This document shows, in pieces, positions 16,003 to 25,218 of a stretch of DNA of 63,535 nt (position 1 is the first letter of the stretch; every line of letters begins with the position of its first letter). Source of the DNA: Oscillatoria sp. SIO1A7. GTDB taxonomy: Bacteria; Cyanobacteriota; Cyanobacteriia; Cyanobacteriales; Laspinemataceae. Below the pieces are notes generated by a model. The model saw only the letters and a list, made by a program, of their open reading frames with translations, was not told where the DNA came from and made no database searches. The position numbers and the translations under genes were made by a program. The stretch is taken from contig JAAHFN010000011.1 in assembly GCA_010672965.1 (NCBI GenBank), positions 1-63,535 of the forward strand, read 5' to 3'.

Positions 16003-19000
16003 AGAGTTAAAAGAGTATGTCATCAATCGTTCTGGTACAAGTGCCAAAATACAGGGCGAATGTCGGCGACTAGCTGAGCTTCTGGTTGAGGTGGAATTGG
16101 GGCTAACCTTGCTAGAACAAGTAGCGCCCGCAGGACCGGCAATGGCAGTAGATGCTCTGCTGTCGGGATATAGATTTCCAGTGGAGGCACTAAGGTGCGA
16201 TGCTAACTGGGAAAGAGTTCAAAAAGCTCGGTTTTATTTAGTTGGGCGGAAGGGAAGACAATGGCGGCGATCGCTTGAAGAGTATATTCAACTTCCCGAG
16301 AGTCTCAAAATTTATCAACTGAACGCACCGGATCTAGTTCCCAAACGACGAGCAACCGACAATCACCCTCGCTGGCAACTCTATCGCCAAACCCTAGAAA
16401 CTACTCCCGGGCACGTTCAGTGGAACGTCGAACTGGCAGATGAAGGGCGTTGGTATTGCAAAGTTTCGCCAGAGAATCAAAAGGGCGGCTCTATGGTCGA
16501 AATTACCATCGACATTCCCAAGGCAGTCGCCGATATCCAGCGGCAAAGCACGGTAGCTCTAACGCGCACCCGCACCGACCCGGAAAATCCAGCCCAGACT
16601 GTAACTTGGGAAGAATTATTGCTAGATGCCGGAGAAATGGATGGCAAGCTGGAGGCGTCTGGGCAAGAAGCACAAAATTATCGGGTTCGCCTCCAGAATA
16701 TTGACTTGCATATCTACGACGACGATACAAAAAATTTCGCTCTTGGTAGCCAGATTTCTTTTGACAAGCTGACCCACATTGTTGGTTTGTTGAATGTGGG
16801 CAAGTCGGCTCTGATAGAAGTTTTAATTTATCATTTGGCAAAGCAGAAATACCGCTGCGCCTTAATTGTCAATGATGTCGTCAGCGCCGTGCGTCTTGCT
16901 TCCCTGTTTTCCCACGGTCTGGAAATTGCGGCTGCACCAGTTCTGGGACAAGATCGTCAGGGTCATCTCGCCAAAGTTTACGAATCGGTTTTGGCCAACT
17001 CCGGCGAAGACATTACCCAGGGCGGAATGCACCCGGCCTGGAGGTGGTTTAGCCCAGTTTGTCCGCTTTTGGCGCTAGTTAAGTCGGAGGCCAAATGGGA
17101 GTTTGGCTCCGAGCCTTGCCACGCTCTGTATAAAAAAGTCCCTGCCTCAAAAAACAAGTCTCAAAAGGGCGATGCTGACGATCGCGAGTCTAGGGAAAGA
17201 TACACTTGTCCTTTGTATTATAAATGTCCCCGCCATCAACTGGACAAAGACTTAGCCAAAGCCTTAGTTTGGTTTTTGACGCCCGCGAGCTTCGTTCATA
17301 CCCGCGTTCCCCGTCATGGCTTTGAGAAAAAAATTACTTTCGCCGAAGCTGTTTACCGAGAATGCCAGTTTCTGTTTATAGACGAAGCAGACCGGGTACA
17401 GGTTAACTTCGACCAAGCTTTTGCCCCGAATGAAGTCTTAGTGGAACAATCGGAAAATGCCTTGCTGAATCAAATCGGGCTTAATTTTGCCAATACTATT
17501 TATAGTTCCGATCGCCGCAGCTTGGCAGGGGATTTGCTGGCGGCTGGCAAAAAAGCAAACGACTACGTCCAAATTGCTACGGATATTATAGCCGGACGGC
17601 TCTATACCCAATCGAAGCTAGTAAAATGGTTGGGACGAGACACTTTTACAGGTCGTTCTCTATTTGCTCGGATTGTTAGAGAATTAGTCAAACCGCCAGG
17701 GGAAGAACAGAATCAACCCAAATTAACTCGCCAGCAACGGATGGAGCAGCGGGCGGAACGCATCCAAAATAAACATATACCTGAAGAACAACGCGCTCGC
17801 CGAAAAGCGCTGCTGAAAACTTTGGAGAAATTTTTGCAATATCCGCTAGATCGCCGTCGGGGCGATCGCGAACTGTCTGATTTGGCTTTACGGCTCTTGA
17901 ACGCGGAGCCTCGGAATGCCTTAGCCGAGGTAGAAGACTGGAGCAAAAATTGGTTGCAAGACAAGCAAGTTTGCTTGCCGGAAGGGGAAGAATTCCAAGA
18001 ACTCATTTCCCAAATTCATTTTGCAATAATTACCACCGTACTCGAAGATCGCTTAGCCTTCGTAGTCGATCGCATACCCGAGCTGAGTCGAGCAATCGAT
18101 TTACACGAAGTCAGCGAAGCGCTAGTGCGTCGTCCGCCTCGGGATTTTCTGCCAGTTTTGCCGACTTCGCCAGTGGGGAATATTCTCGGATTTGTTTACA
18201 AGAGCGATCGCCGCAGCAGCAAAGGCGGCAAGCTAGAATATTTCCGCTATGTCGGCGTCGGTCGCTCCTTGTTGCTGAATTTCCCTTTTCTATTCGCCAG
18301 CGATCGCTGGGAAGGACCTCATACTGCGATCGTGTCGGGCACCAGTTATGCTCCCGGTTCTCCGGCGTATCACGTCAGGGTGCAACCGACCGTGCTGCTA
18401 AAACCGAAGGCTAATAACGGATCTGCTGGCGATGCTGGAATCGCTCAAAGCGAGTTTCGGTTTAAGCCGATGAAACGGATTGGCGACGATCGCTATATTG
18501 CTCTATCGGGGCTGCCCCCCGCCCGCCGACTACTGCAAGCAGAGGAAATGGTAAAAGCAATGTGCCATTCCCAAGGCAATATACCAAGGTTTTTGGATGA
18601 AATCTTTGAGGAGCTAAAGCAGAAGGCCGAACAAAGTCGAGAGCTGTGGGGCGATCGGCAGCGCATCTTGATGATAACCGGCAGCTACGATGAAGCCGAT
18701 TGGGTCACATCTATTTTACAAAGGAACTACAGCCGCTACCATGTCGAACAATTTATCGAACCGGGGGCGGAAACCAGCTCTGATAATGTTATTGCTGCTC
18801 CGCTGGTTCGGGATAGCGCTCCCGATGACAAAAAAGGTCTGCGCCGAGGCAAAGTTCAGAGTTTAAAAGATACTCCTTACCGTATTCTGGTTGCTCCATT
18901 GTTGGCCTTGGAGCGAGGTCACAATATTCTCAATGAGGATAGGAAAGCCGCATTTGGAGCGGCGCTTTTCCTAAATCGACCGATGCCGGTTCCCGACGAC

Positions 19001-19486
19001 TGGCAATCTACGGTGCGACAGCTTAATGATTGGGCTATTCTCAAGGAAAAACAACCAGACTTTTACCAAAGCGCCAACTCTGAATCGCAATTAACGTTAA
19101 CTGAAGCTTATCGACGTTTTTATAGCCATGCCTTGGCTCAAATGCTGAACTTAAATTGCACTGCATGGTCTTTCAAGCAATTAACTCCAAAGGAGCGATC
19201 GGTGCTTTGCTCGACCCAGTTAGTCAGTATCTGGCAAATTATCGGGCGTCTGGTGCGAGGAGGGGTGCCAGCTCTCGTCTATTTTCTAGATCTCAAGTTT
19301 GCCCCCCAATCTGCGGAAGACGAGGAGGATGACGAAAAAACTTCTCTTCTCGTAGCCATGATAAAGGAACTTGAATCCTACATGGAAGGGGAAGGTAAGC
19401 AGCCTTATGAAATTGCTCTAAGCCAAGCCCTTTATTGGGCTTTTGCAAATGCAATCAAAAACACGAGAGGACTAAATTATGCCTAA
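15947..19486 (+). CDS. pPIWI-RE system DinG-type helicase (about 1179 aa)
   Basis: Superfamily 2 helicase-like protein. Walker A: LLNVGKSALIE at about residue 283. DEAD-type Walker B: FIDEADR at about 478. Motif VI-like: QIIGRLVRGG at about 1092. Between Walker A and B lie four cysteines (VCPLL, EPCHAL, YTCPLYYKCP; about 372-427) in the position where XPD/DinG helicases hold a [4Fe-4S] cluster. Published pPIWI-RE operons contain such a helicase, proposed to unwind DNA for PIWI-guided targeting. I choose ATG 15947 (GGAG 10 bp upstream) over TTG 15899; either way the gene overlaps the preceding one. Its stop overlaps the next start by 8 bp, implying translational coupling. Confidence 0.85.
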   Translation: MRETKEWRKEQCQRLQKDEELKEYVINRSGTSAKIQGECRRLAELLVEVELGLTLLEQVAPAGPAMAVDALLSGYRFPVEALRCDANWERVQKARFYLVGRKGRQWRRSLEEYIQLPESLKIYQLNAPDLVPKRRATDNHPRWQLYRQTLETTPGHVQWNVELADEGRWYCKVSPENQKGGSMVEITIDIPKAVADIQRQSTVALTRTRTDPENPAQTVTWEELLLDAGEMDGKLEASGQEAQNYRVRLQNIDLHIYDDDTKNFALGSQISFDKLTHIVGLLNVGKSALIEVLIYHLAKQKYRCALIVNDVVSAVRLASLFSHGLEIAAAPVLGQDRQGHLAKVYESVLANSGEDITQGGMHPAWRWFSPVCPLLALVKSEAKWEFGSEPCHALYKKVPASKNKSQKGDADDRESRERYTCPLYYKCPRHQLDKDLAKALVWFLTPASFVHTRVPRHGFEKKITFAEAVYRECQFLFIDEADRVQVNFDQAFAPNEVLVEQSENALLNQIGLNFANTIYSSDRRSLAGDLLAAGKKANDYVQIATDIIAGRLYTQSKLVKWLGRDTFTGRSLFARIVRELVKPPGEEQNQPKLTRQQRMEQRAERIQNKHIPEEQRARRKALLKTLEKFLQYPLDRRRGDRELSDLALRLLNAEPRNALAEVEDWSKNWLQDKQVCLPEGEEFQELISQIHFAIITTVLEDRLAFVVDRIPELSRAIDLHEVSEALVRRPPRDFLPVLPTSPVGNILGFVYKSDRRSSKGGKLEYFRYVGVGRSLLLNFPFLFASDRWEGPHTAIVSGTSYAPGSPAYHVRVQPTVLLKPKANNGSAGDAGIAQSEFRFKPMKRIGDDRYIALSGLPPARRLLQAEEMVKAMCHSQGNIPRFLDEIFEELKQKAEQSRELWGDRQRILMITGSYDEADWVTSILQRNYSRYHVEQFIEPGAETSSDNVIAAPLVRDSAPDDKKGLRRGKVQSLKDTPYRILVAPLLALERGHNILNEDRKAAFGAALFLNRPMPVPDDWQSTVRQLNDWAILKEKQPDFYQSANSESQLTLTEAYRRFYSHALAQMLNLNCTAWSFKQLTPKERSVLCSTQLVSIWQIIGRLVRGGVPALVYFLDLKFAPQSAEDEEDDEKTSLLVAMIKELESYMEGEGKQPYEIALSQALYWAFANAIKNTRGLNYA

Positions 19487-22178
19487 AAATGAATCTAAAC
19501 CTAAAGTTATTTTACCCGGAGCCTGGGAATTGACTAACCCAGAAGTAGAACGAGAGCTTTTCAGGCTCTACGTTCCTGAAGCATGGCAAGATGCAGCCAA
19601 ATATCTAACGAAACAGCGTGCCAAGCAAGGCGGGTATCGGTCGGTGCCGGTTCGCTCCCTAGATCCTCTAGTTGCTGCCAGCTTTCCGCAACTTATCTAT
19701 ACTGGTCGTCAGAGCTGGCAAAAGCCAAACATTCCCTGGCTGGTTGCAACGGAAAAGGCCGACCTGTCGAACCTGCCAATCTTGATTAAGGATTGGCTGC
19801 GAGAGGAGTTTAGCTACTCAATTGAGGAACAAGAAATAGAGTCTGTCCTGAAAGGGCTAAACGACGAGGACTGGCAGTGGGCAGATATGCAAAGTTATTC
19901 TTTGCTTAATCCCCCCAAGAGCCAAGAGTATCTCATCTACAAGGTTTTTCCCGATTACATAGCCCAAGAGTTTCTCAAAAATCCAACTGTCAAGTTTGGC
20001 CATGATGAAGACTACAAGCTGACTTTCTATCGAGTCGTAAGTCTTGATGGGGCAGAACTGATGTCTTGGCCTCCCCAAGCAGTGACTGTAGGCAAGGGAG
20101 AAAAGGGAGAAAAGGAAGAAAAGGTAGAGCAGGTTTATGTTTCTTTTGTAATTGGCTTCCGTCTCCATACCGTTCCCGGACGGGAAAAGCCAATGATTTA
20201 CCACAGTCTCTCGGTGCGACGCTGGATTAATAAGCCTTTGATAATTGAAAAAAATGGCGAGCCAACAAACTTCGTGCGATATCCAGGAGTTACAGTTCAT
20301 ATTGGCGATCGCTATCGGTGGCTGGATGGGAAGCAGCAACCGTTTAGCTTCCTTCCTGTAAAGCTGCTGCGCCAAGGTCAAGACTTGAAATGGCCAAGAG
20401 CGATCGCAAATCTCCTAGTATCAAACAGCTCCAACCTCCCAGACCCACAAACTTTAGCTGGCTCGGAGCCAGACTATTCTCAATCGGGAATGGAAGTTTT
20501 GCAGGCGGCGATCGCTCACACCTCCAAACTCGGCAAAACCCCCTGCCTTCCAGGTATTAGTCCTCTAGACTTAGCTAGGCTCGACAAAGCGATTGAAGAA
20601 AAACTCCCCGTTCGTCGAGTTGGTGAGGCCATCTTGGTGCGGAGGAACAAGTCGTTTTGGTCTAAAAACGATTCAAAGGTCATGCTAGACCCGAATATAG
20701 CCGGTCCGGCGTTTCGCGACGCAGAGAATCCGATTGACACGATCTTAATTTTGTGGAAAAATGAAAAATGTCGGGATGCCCTAATCGAGGAAATTTGCAA
20801 GCAACTTAGCTTGTCTCCAACTTTAGAGGATGGGGTGTATTCTGGAAACTATGGCTCCCTGCGAATCCAGACTCAATACGTTGACGACCTCACAGATAAC
20901 CTGGATGTAGCGAAAAAAAACCGCCAGCAGAAACGAACTAAGCAAATTGAAGAACGCAGTAAGCGGATTAAGTCATCTCTGCCTGCGCCCAAAGGCTTAA
21001 GCGGAGCGATCGTTGAAATCAAGCCTAAGCCCCGTCCGCCGGAAGCAGATGCCAAGTTGGCCTGTCGAATTGGGGTAATGCAAGCTGGTTATGTCAATCA
21101 GCATATCCTGCCTCTAACCTACATAAATAAACAGGGCGAGGAAAAATTTAAGAGGGATTACAAACAAAGGGTTAAACGAGCAGTCTCGGATCTATTGCGG
21201 CAATTTGGGGTTTTACCAGCTCCGTTAATAGACAAAGAAATCGATGGTATTGACCCTAATATTTGGCTCACCTGCTTCTATATATTGCGCCGAACCCGCA
21301 AGACTACAGCTAAGAACGTTCCCAACACTGTGGCTCTGATGGTACGAGTCAACCCAGTTCTGGGGAAGGCAGAGTTTACAACCCCTTCTTTGTTCAAAGA
21401 GAAAGGCCGCTGGGTCTCGTCTGCCGAAATTTTCCAACGTCTGTTGAAGGAAAAATGGGAGCCTAACTCTTATGCCGATTCCGCTCCTGAAGAAGCCAAC
21501 GAAGAAGAAAAACCAGAAGCTATAAAAAAAGAAAAGCAGCTTATGGAAAGGTTTGTTGGCGACTGTTTGCGGGACTGTCTGCATACGCCAATTGAAGATG
21601 AAAAATCTCCCCGAGTGCTGTTTATGGCAGATGCTCAAAATGCTCGCAGTATGCTACCTTGGCTGCAAAATCCCAATTTACCGGCTAATGACCTGCCCGA
21701 CGGGCTAAAGCGGATCATTGACAATCCCTCAGAGACAGATCGCCTCTGGATCGTGCGGGTGCGTACAAAACAAAACCAGGAAGTTCCCGTCGGCATTGTC
21801 AAGGATGACCTCGGTGCTAGAACTAGGAGCATCTACCGTTGGGAAGGAGTAAGCGACAATCCCGAGACACCACTCTACCTCAGCGCGAGAAAGCCGTTAA
21901 ATACAGAACAAGGTGTACTGGGCAAGGATAAATCTAGGCTCGATAATGGCAGCGCTCCCGCCGGAAATCCCCCGTTATTAGAAATAGCAGTGGTGCATCA
22001 TCCCGGCATCGAACGTGACGACCTAGCCTTTTTTGTCCACGGGCTGCGAGCGCGTTGGCCTTATTTTACAAATGAAGTATCTCGACCTTTTCCTTTTCCG
22101 CTAGCAATTAAGGCGAAGGAATATGCGGTTAGTGCTAAAGATTCGGTGGAATTTGATGGTTCGGATGAGGAAGAGTAG
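19479..22178 (+). CDS. pPIWI-RE PIWI-domain protein (899 aa)
   Basis: Third operon gene; ATG 19479 lies inside the helicase stop region (ATGCCTAA) behind GAGAGGA. The C-terminal third looks like the RNase H-fold PIWI module of the pPIWI-RE family: VLFMADAQNARSMLPWL (about residue 712; an early strand with an Asp), EVPVGIVKDD (about 767), then a C-terminal block VVHHPGIERDDLAFFVHGL (about 838) and a terminal RPFPFPLAIKAKEYAV. The middle holds a MID-like region (TILILWKNEKC, then IGVMQAGYVNQ). The family is named for a conserved Arg/Glu pair; I do not assign the residues. Predicted role: nucleic-acid-guided recognition of invading DNA or RNA-DNA hybrids with the two upstream proteins (inference from published family). 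Confidence 0.85.
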   Translation: MPKNESKPKVILPGAWELTNPEVERELFRLYVPEAWQDAAKYLTKQRAKQGGYRSVPVRSLDPLVAASFPQLIYTGRQSWQKPNIPWLVATEKADLSNLPILIKDWLREEFSYSIEEQEIESVLKGLNDEDWQWADMQSYSLLNPPKSQEYLIYKVFPDYIAQEFLKNPTVKFGHDEDYKLTFYRVVSLDGAELMSWPPQAVTVGKGEKGEKEEKVEQVYVSFVIGFRLHTVPGREKPMIYHSLSVRRWINKPLIIEKNGEPTNFVRYPGVTVHIGDRYRWLDGKQQPFSFLPVKLLRQGQDLKWPRAIANLLVSNSSNLPDPQTLAGSEPDYSQSGMEVLQAAIAHTSKLGKTPCLPGISPLDLARLDKAIEEKLPVRRVGEAILVRRNKSFWSKNDSKVMLDPNIAGPAFRDAENPIDTILILWKNEKCRDALIEEICKQLSLSPTLEDGVYSGNYGSLRIQTQYVDDLTDNLDVAKKNRQQKRTKQIEERSKRIKSSLPAPKGLSGAIVEIKPKPRPPEADAKLACRIGVMQAGYVNQHILPLTYINKQGEEKFKRDYKQRVKRAVSDLLRQFGVLPAPLIDKEIDGIDPNIWLTCFYILRRTRKTTAKNVPNTVALMVRVNPVLGKAEFTTPSLFKEKGRWVSSAEIFQRLLKEKWEPNSYADSAPEEANEEEKPEAIKKEKQLMERFVGDCLRDCLHTPIEDEKSPRVLFMADAQNARSMLPWLQNPNLPANDLPDGLKRIIDNPSETDRLWIVRVRTKQNQEVPVGIVKDDLGARTRSIYRWEGVSDNPETPLYLSARKPLNTEQGVLGKDKSRLDNGSAPAGNPPLLEIAVVHHPGIERDDLAFFVHGLRARWPYFTNEVSRPFPFPLAIKAKEYAVSAKDSVEFDGSDEEE

Positions 22179-22201
22179 GATTAAAAAACCGAATAGCTCC
22201 G

Positions 22202-22240
22202 GCCAGCATGAAAAGTAATAAATATTTTTTATGCTGGCTT
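22202..22240 (+). terminator. Weak hairpin after pPIWI-RE operon
   Basis: GCCAGCAT (22202-22209) pairs with ATGCTGGC (22231-22238), with a 21-nt AT-rich loop containing six T residues. It sits 24 bp after the operon stop. The long loop and lack of a clean T-tail make it an uncertain terminator. Confidence 0.4.
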
Positions 22241-22334
22241 GAGATAAGTGCTATCGCTGCTATAAGGCTAGGAAAATGCCTTTGGGCGATCGCTAGACTA
22301 AGTTATAAAATAGGCACGATCTCAGGAGCGAGAC

Positions 22335-22718
22335 ATGATTCCCAGTGCGGAAATAAAAGAACTGAGCGATCGCATTGCCCGGGAGTTTCAGCCCGAGCGG
22401 ATTATTTTATTTGGATCTTATGCTTATGGCACCCCAACCGACGACTCAGATCTGGACTTGCTGGTAATTCTACCCTTTGAGGGCAAGGGAGCCTGGAAAT
22501 CTGTAGAAATACTCCAAAAAACTAATCCCAATTTTGGGGTAGATTTATTAGCCCGTACTCCAGAAGAGATAGATAGGCGCTTGGGCTGGAATGATTATTT
22601 TTTACGGGAAATCATTGAGAAAGGCAAGGTACTCTATGAAGCCGCTGACTGTTGGCGCAGCCTGCAATCCGCAACTGACGTGAGGCTTTCTGGGCGAAGC
22701 ATCCCATTACGGGGGTGA
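22335..22718 (+). CDS. MNT-type minimal nucleotidyltransferase (HEPN/MNT antitoxin type)
   Basis: The motif GSYAYGTPTDDSDLDLLV (about residues 29-46) is the Pol-beta-like nucleotidyltransferase signature GSx(10)DxD. In HEPN/MNT modules such proteins neutralise the HEPN RNase by nucleotidylation. The usual HEPN partner gene is absent downstream. Instead a degraded MITE-A begins near 22676 and supplies the last dozen or so residues (ATDVRLSGRSIPLRG), so the native C-terminus ends around VLYEAAD. ATG 22335 is preceded by AGGAGCGAG. Likely an orphan antitoxin left after loss of its toxin, but a stand-alone role cannot be excluded. Confidence 0.85.
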   Translation: MIPSAEIKELSDRIAREFQPERIILFGSYAYGTPTDDSDLDLLVILPFEGKGAWKSVEILQKTNPNFGVDLLARTPEEIDRRLGWNDYFLREIIEKGKVLYEAADCWRSLQSATDVRLSGRSIPLRG

Positions 22719-22799
22719 CTGTTCTACGGCCGAGATTGTCTCGGGGATGCTGTCGCCCCTACGTTTCCTTCGCTAAACTTATTTGAGAAACGCCATATA
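22676..22799. mobile_element. MITE-A copy at 3' end of MNT gene
   Basis: GACGTGAGGCTTTCTGGGCG AAGCATCCC at the left, GGGGATGCTGTCGCCCCTACG and CTTATTTGAGAAACGCCATATA at the right. The TATAGCG left end is lost. It overlaps the MNT stop codon. Confidence 0.85.
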
Positions 22800-22810
22800 G
22801 GAGAAGAGGA

Positions 22811-23316
22811 ATGAAACCTTTTATTGGCTTTGAAAAATATCAGATTGGCTTGCCTCCCGCAGGTTATGCCCAACTATTTATCAACTTGTGCGAACTTGAA
22901 GGTGTTTCAGCGGCAGAAGCGATCGCCAAAACCGAGGCAATGGGATACGAACCACAACTGAGATACTTAGATACTCCCGATGGCTTAGAGGTATGTATAG
23001 CGGTTCTCAAATTGATGTGAGGTTGCCTGGGCGAAGCATCCCAAAAAGGCAAGTTCCCGTTGCGATCGCCGAGACTGTCTCAGGGATGCTGTCGCCCCTA
23101 CCCGATCGCGTATTACACTTATTTGAGAAACGCTATATTTTATTGAAAACAGTCAAACTCGAAGATCCGTTTGGAGAAAATACCCTCGGCGATCGATGGG
23201 AAAACCTAGCGGAAATATTTGGCAATGCCGTTCGCTGTCCCATTGGCAGACCTCCCCAAAAACTGTCTCAGTTACGCGATCGCTTCTCCCTTGCTTCCGC
23301 AGCGAAAACTCATTAA
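22811..23316 (+). pseudogene. Unknown small gene split by MITE-A
   Basis: The left part starts at ATG 22811 behind AGGAGAAGAGG and reads MKPFIGFEKYQIGLPPAGYA, ending in a MITE-encoded tail after DTPDGLEVC. The right part, after the element, reads ILLKTVKLEDPFGENTLGDR and ends at 23316. Deleting 22998-23137 (element plus one TA) gives GAG GTA TGT ATT TTA TTG AAA and rejoins both parts in frame, for a protein of about 121 aa. The family is not recognised. The left part alone would give a 69-aa product with a foreign end, probably non-functional. Confidence 0.8.
22996..23137. mobile_element. MITE-A copy inside a coding gene
   Basis: TATAGCGGTTCTCAAATTGA at the left, TTATTTGAGAAACGCTATA at the right, internal GGGCGAAGCATCCC and GGGATGCTGTCGCCCCTACC. 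TA on both sides is consistent with a TA target duplication. Confidence 0.93.
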
Positions 23317-23334
23317 TTAATCTCCACAACCTTT

Positions 23335-23402
23335 CCCGTAGAACGGGCGTCTCGCCCGTTCCAAAACAAGGACAGGCGGGACGCCCGTCCTACGGGAGAT
23401 TC
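23335..23402. repeat. REP-like palindrome CCCGTAGAACGGGCGTCTCG
   Basis: CCCGTAGAACGGGCGTCTCG ... GGACAGGCGGGACGCCCGTCC-type arms around a short centre. The rest of 23317-24105 has HIP1 octamers and no other recognisable feature or gene. Confidence 0.85.
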
Positions 23403-24105
23403 CAAATTTTTTGTGCGAGCATTTAACCGGACTTTATCTTAGGCCCGAGAAAAGCGATCGCCTATTAGACCCGTCAAGCAGGCCCGCATTCAGCGATTTT
23501 TTACAGCTCGCCAAGCAGGGAAAACACATCTAAATTCTGTAATACTTTCCAAGTAAAATTGTTCAAATTAGCTAAGCATAAATACTTAGGTTTGTAACCC
23601 CTTGTCATGTAAGCGTTTCACAAATAAGATGCGTTTTCCCTGGCTTATCAAAGGCGATAAGGCTTCCAAAGAGCGATCGCGATCGCCAGCTTTCCTCCAT
23701 ATTCTCGGATCCCCAGCCGGATCTAATAAAATTCTCCTCTATGAAGAAAAGCTGCACCAAATATGAAATAATTTCTTAAAATCTTCATATACCCGTCGCC
23801 GTCAAGCGATCGCCCCAATCCTGTTTTAAAGGGGGGAGCCAGCTCTAGACTCCCGTTTTTAAAAGAGTTTGGGGCGATCGCGGTTCGTACAAAAAGACAA
23901 TTCGTCTTAGTCCGCCATTTGACCTCTACCCGTAACAAAAGTTAGCCAAATAGGAGAGTGCAAGCTCGCAGGTTCGACCTGGGGTATCTGCCTTGTAAGC
24001 ACGGGCTGTTGCTGCTGGCCAAGATTCGGGCTGTCGTCCTTTGCCAGCGCGAAAAATGGAGAAAAGCCTAACTTTACCCGGGTAACTATTAAAAAAATAG
24101 GACGC

Positions 24106-24834
24106 ATGTTCAAACAGCTCAAACAAAAACTAAAAAATGACCTGATAGCGGGTCTGCTAGTAGTAATTCCTCTAGCTACCACCATCTGGTTGACGATTAA
24201 CATCGGCCACTGGTCGATAGACATGCTCACCCGGATTCCCAAGCGGCTCAATCCCTTTGAAGACCTAGATCCCATCTTAATTTACCTCATCAATTTATTA
24301 GTAGGATTGGCAGTTCCGATTCTAGGAATTCTCTTTATTGGTCTGATGGCTCGCAACATCGCTGGCAAATGGCTCCTGGATTTAGGAGAGCAACTATTGC
24401 AAGCAATTCCATTGGCCGGCTCTGTCTATAAAACTCTCAAGCAACTGCTGGAAACCCTGCTGCAAGATTCTCAAAAAAAGTTTCGCCGCGTAATTTTAGT
24501 AGAGTATCCTCGCCAAGGAGTCTGGTCGATAGGCTTTGTCACCGGCGCGATTAGTAGCGATTTTCAATCTCGCTTTCCTGAAAAAATGCTCAGCGTTTTT
24601 ATCCCTACAACTCCAAATCCCACCAGCGGTTGGTATGCTATTGTCCCAGAACAGGAAGTATTGCCCCTTGAAATATCTGTTGAAGATGCCTTTAAGCTGC
24701 TAATCTCTGGCGGCATTGTCAGTCCCACTCACGCAGAAACCCAGCCTCGCTCTCATATCCTACAAGAAACTAAAATCCAACCCCGGCCGCCAGAGCCTCG
24801 ACTTCCACTCAAGCCCGAAGAGGAGTATGGGTAG
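24106..24834 (+). CDS. DUF502-family membrane protein (242 aa)
   Basis: Matches the general pattern of DUF502 proteins of cyanobacteria and plastids: an N-terminal KNDLIAGLLVVIPLATTIWL membrane segment (about residues 12-35), a second one around 62-88 (LINLLVGLAVPILGILFIGL), then RNIAGKWLL, a conserved IPLAGSVYKTLKQLLETL stretch, and a soluble part with TGWYAIVPE-like GWYAIVPEQEVLPLEIS. Predicted inner-membrane protein of unknown function. Its gene is followed by repeat and then nusB. ATG 24106 has a short AGGA upstream. The plant homologues are the COV (continuous vascular ring) proteins. Confidence 0.85.
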   Translation: MFKQLKQKLKNDLIAGLLVVIPLATTIWLTINIGHWSIDMLTRIPKRLNPFEDLDPILIYLINLLVGLAVPILGILFIGLMARNIAGKWLLDLGEQLLQAIPLAGSVYKTLKQLLETLLQDSQKKFRRVILVEYPRQGVWSIGFVTGAISSDFQSRFPEKMLSVFIPTTPNPTSGWYAIVPEQEVLPLEISVEDAFKLLISGGIVSPTHAETQPRSHILQETKIQPRPPEPRLPLKPEEEYG

Positions 24835-24835
24835 G

Positions 24836-25218
24836 GTGTAGGGGGTAGGGTGTGGGGTGTGGGGTGTCGCAAGTGTGGGGAGTTTGGGAAGTTTGGGGAG
24901 GTGTGGGGAGTGTGGGGAGTGTGGGGAGACGATTTTATTTAAGGGATTTCCAAATAAATATCTCTTCCTCGCTTCGCCGTAGGACGGGCGTCCCGCCCGT
25001 CCCAGACAGCGGACAGGCGGGACGCCCGTCCTACGAATTGGGGAATTTATTTTTTGGAGTTCCCTAATTCTTCTCAATCTTCCCACACCTCCGACACCTC
25101 CCACACTCCCCACACCTCCCACCCTCCCCAATCTCTCTTTCCCTACACCCGACACCCGACACCCTACACCCTAACTAAGTATAATCTGCTCGAAAGAAAA
25201 TCTTATTGCTCTATTGCC
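24836..25218. repeat. Heptamer runs around a 130-bp inverted-pair element
   Basis: GTAGGGTGTGGGG-type and GTGTGGGGA-type runs (24836-24930) and CCACACCTCC-type runs (25084-25180) flank the element at 24941-25070. ORFs reading from the repeats into nusB (from 25054) are extensions through repeat sequence. Confidence 0.85.
24941..25070. repeat. About 130-bp element, inverted copy at 32262-32394
   Basis: Begins AAGGGATTTCCAAATAAATA and ends TTTATTTTTTGGAGTT, with a central GTAGGACGGGCGTCCCGCCC palindrome. The reverse complement of 32262-32394 is almost identical over the full length. The two copies lie 7.2 kb apart in opposite orientation. Confidence 0.9.

Noticed and set aside
25054-25218. N-terminal extension of NusB
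   Set aside because: It translates CACACCTCC repeats; the conserved NusB N-terminus starts at 25219.
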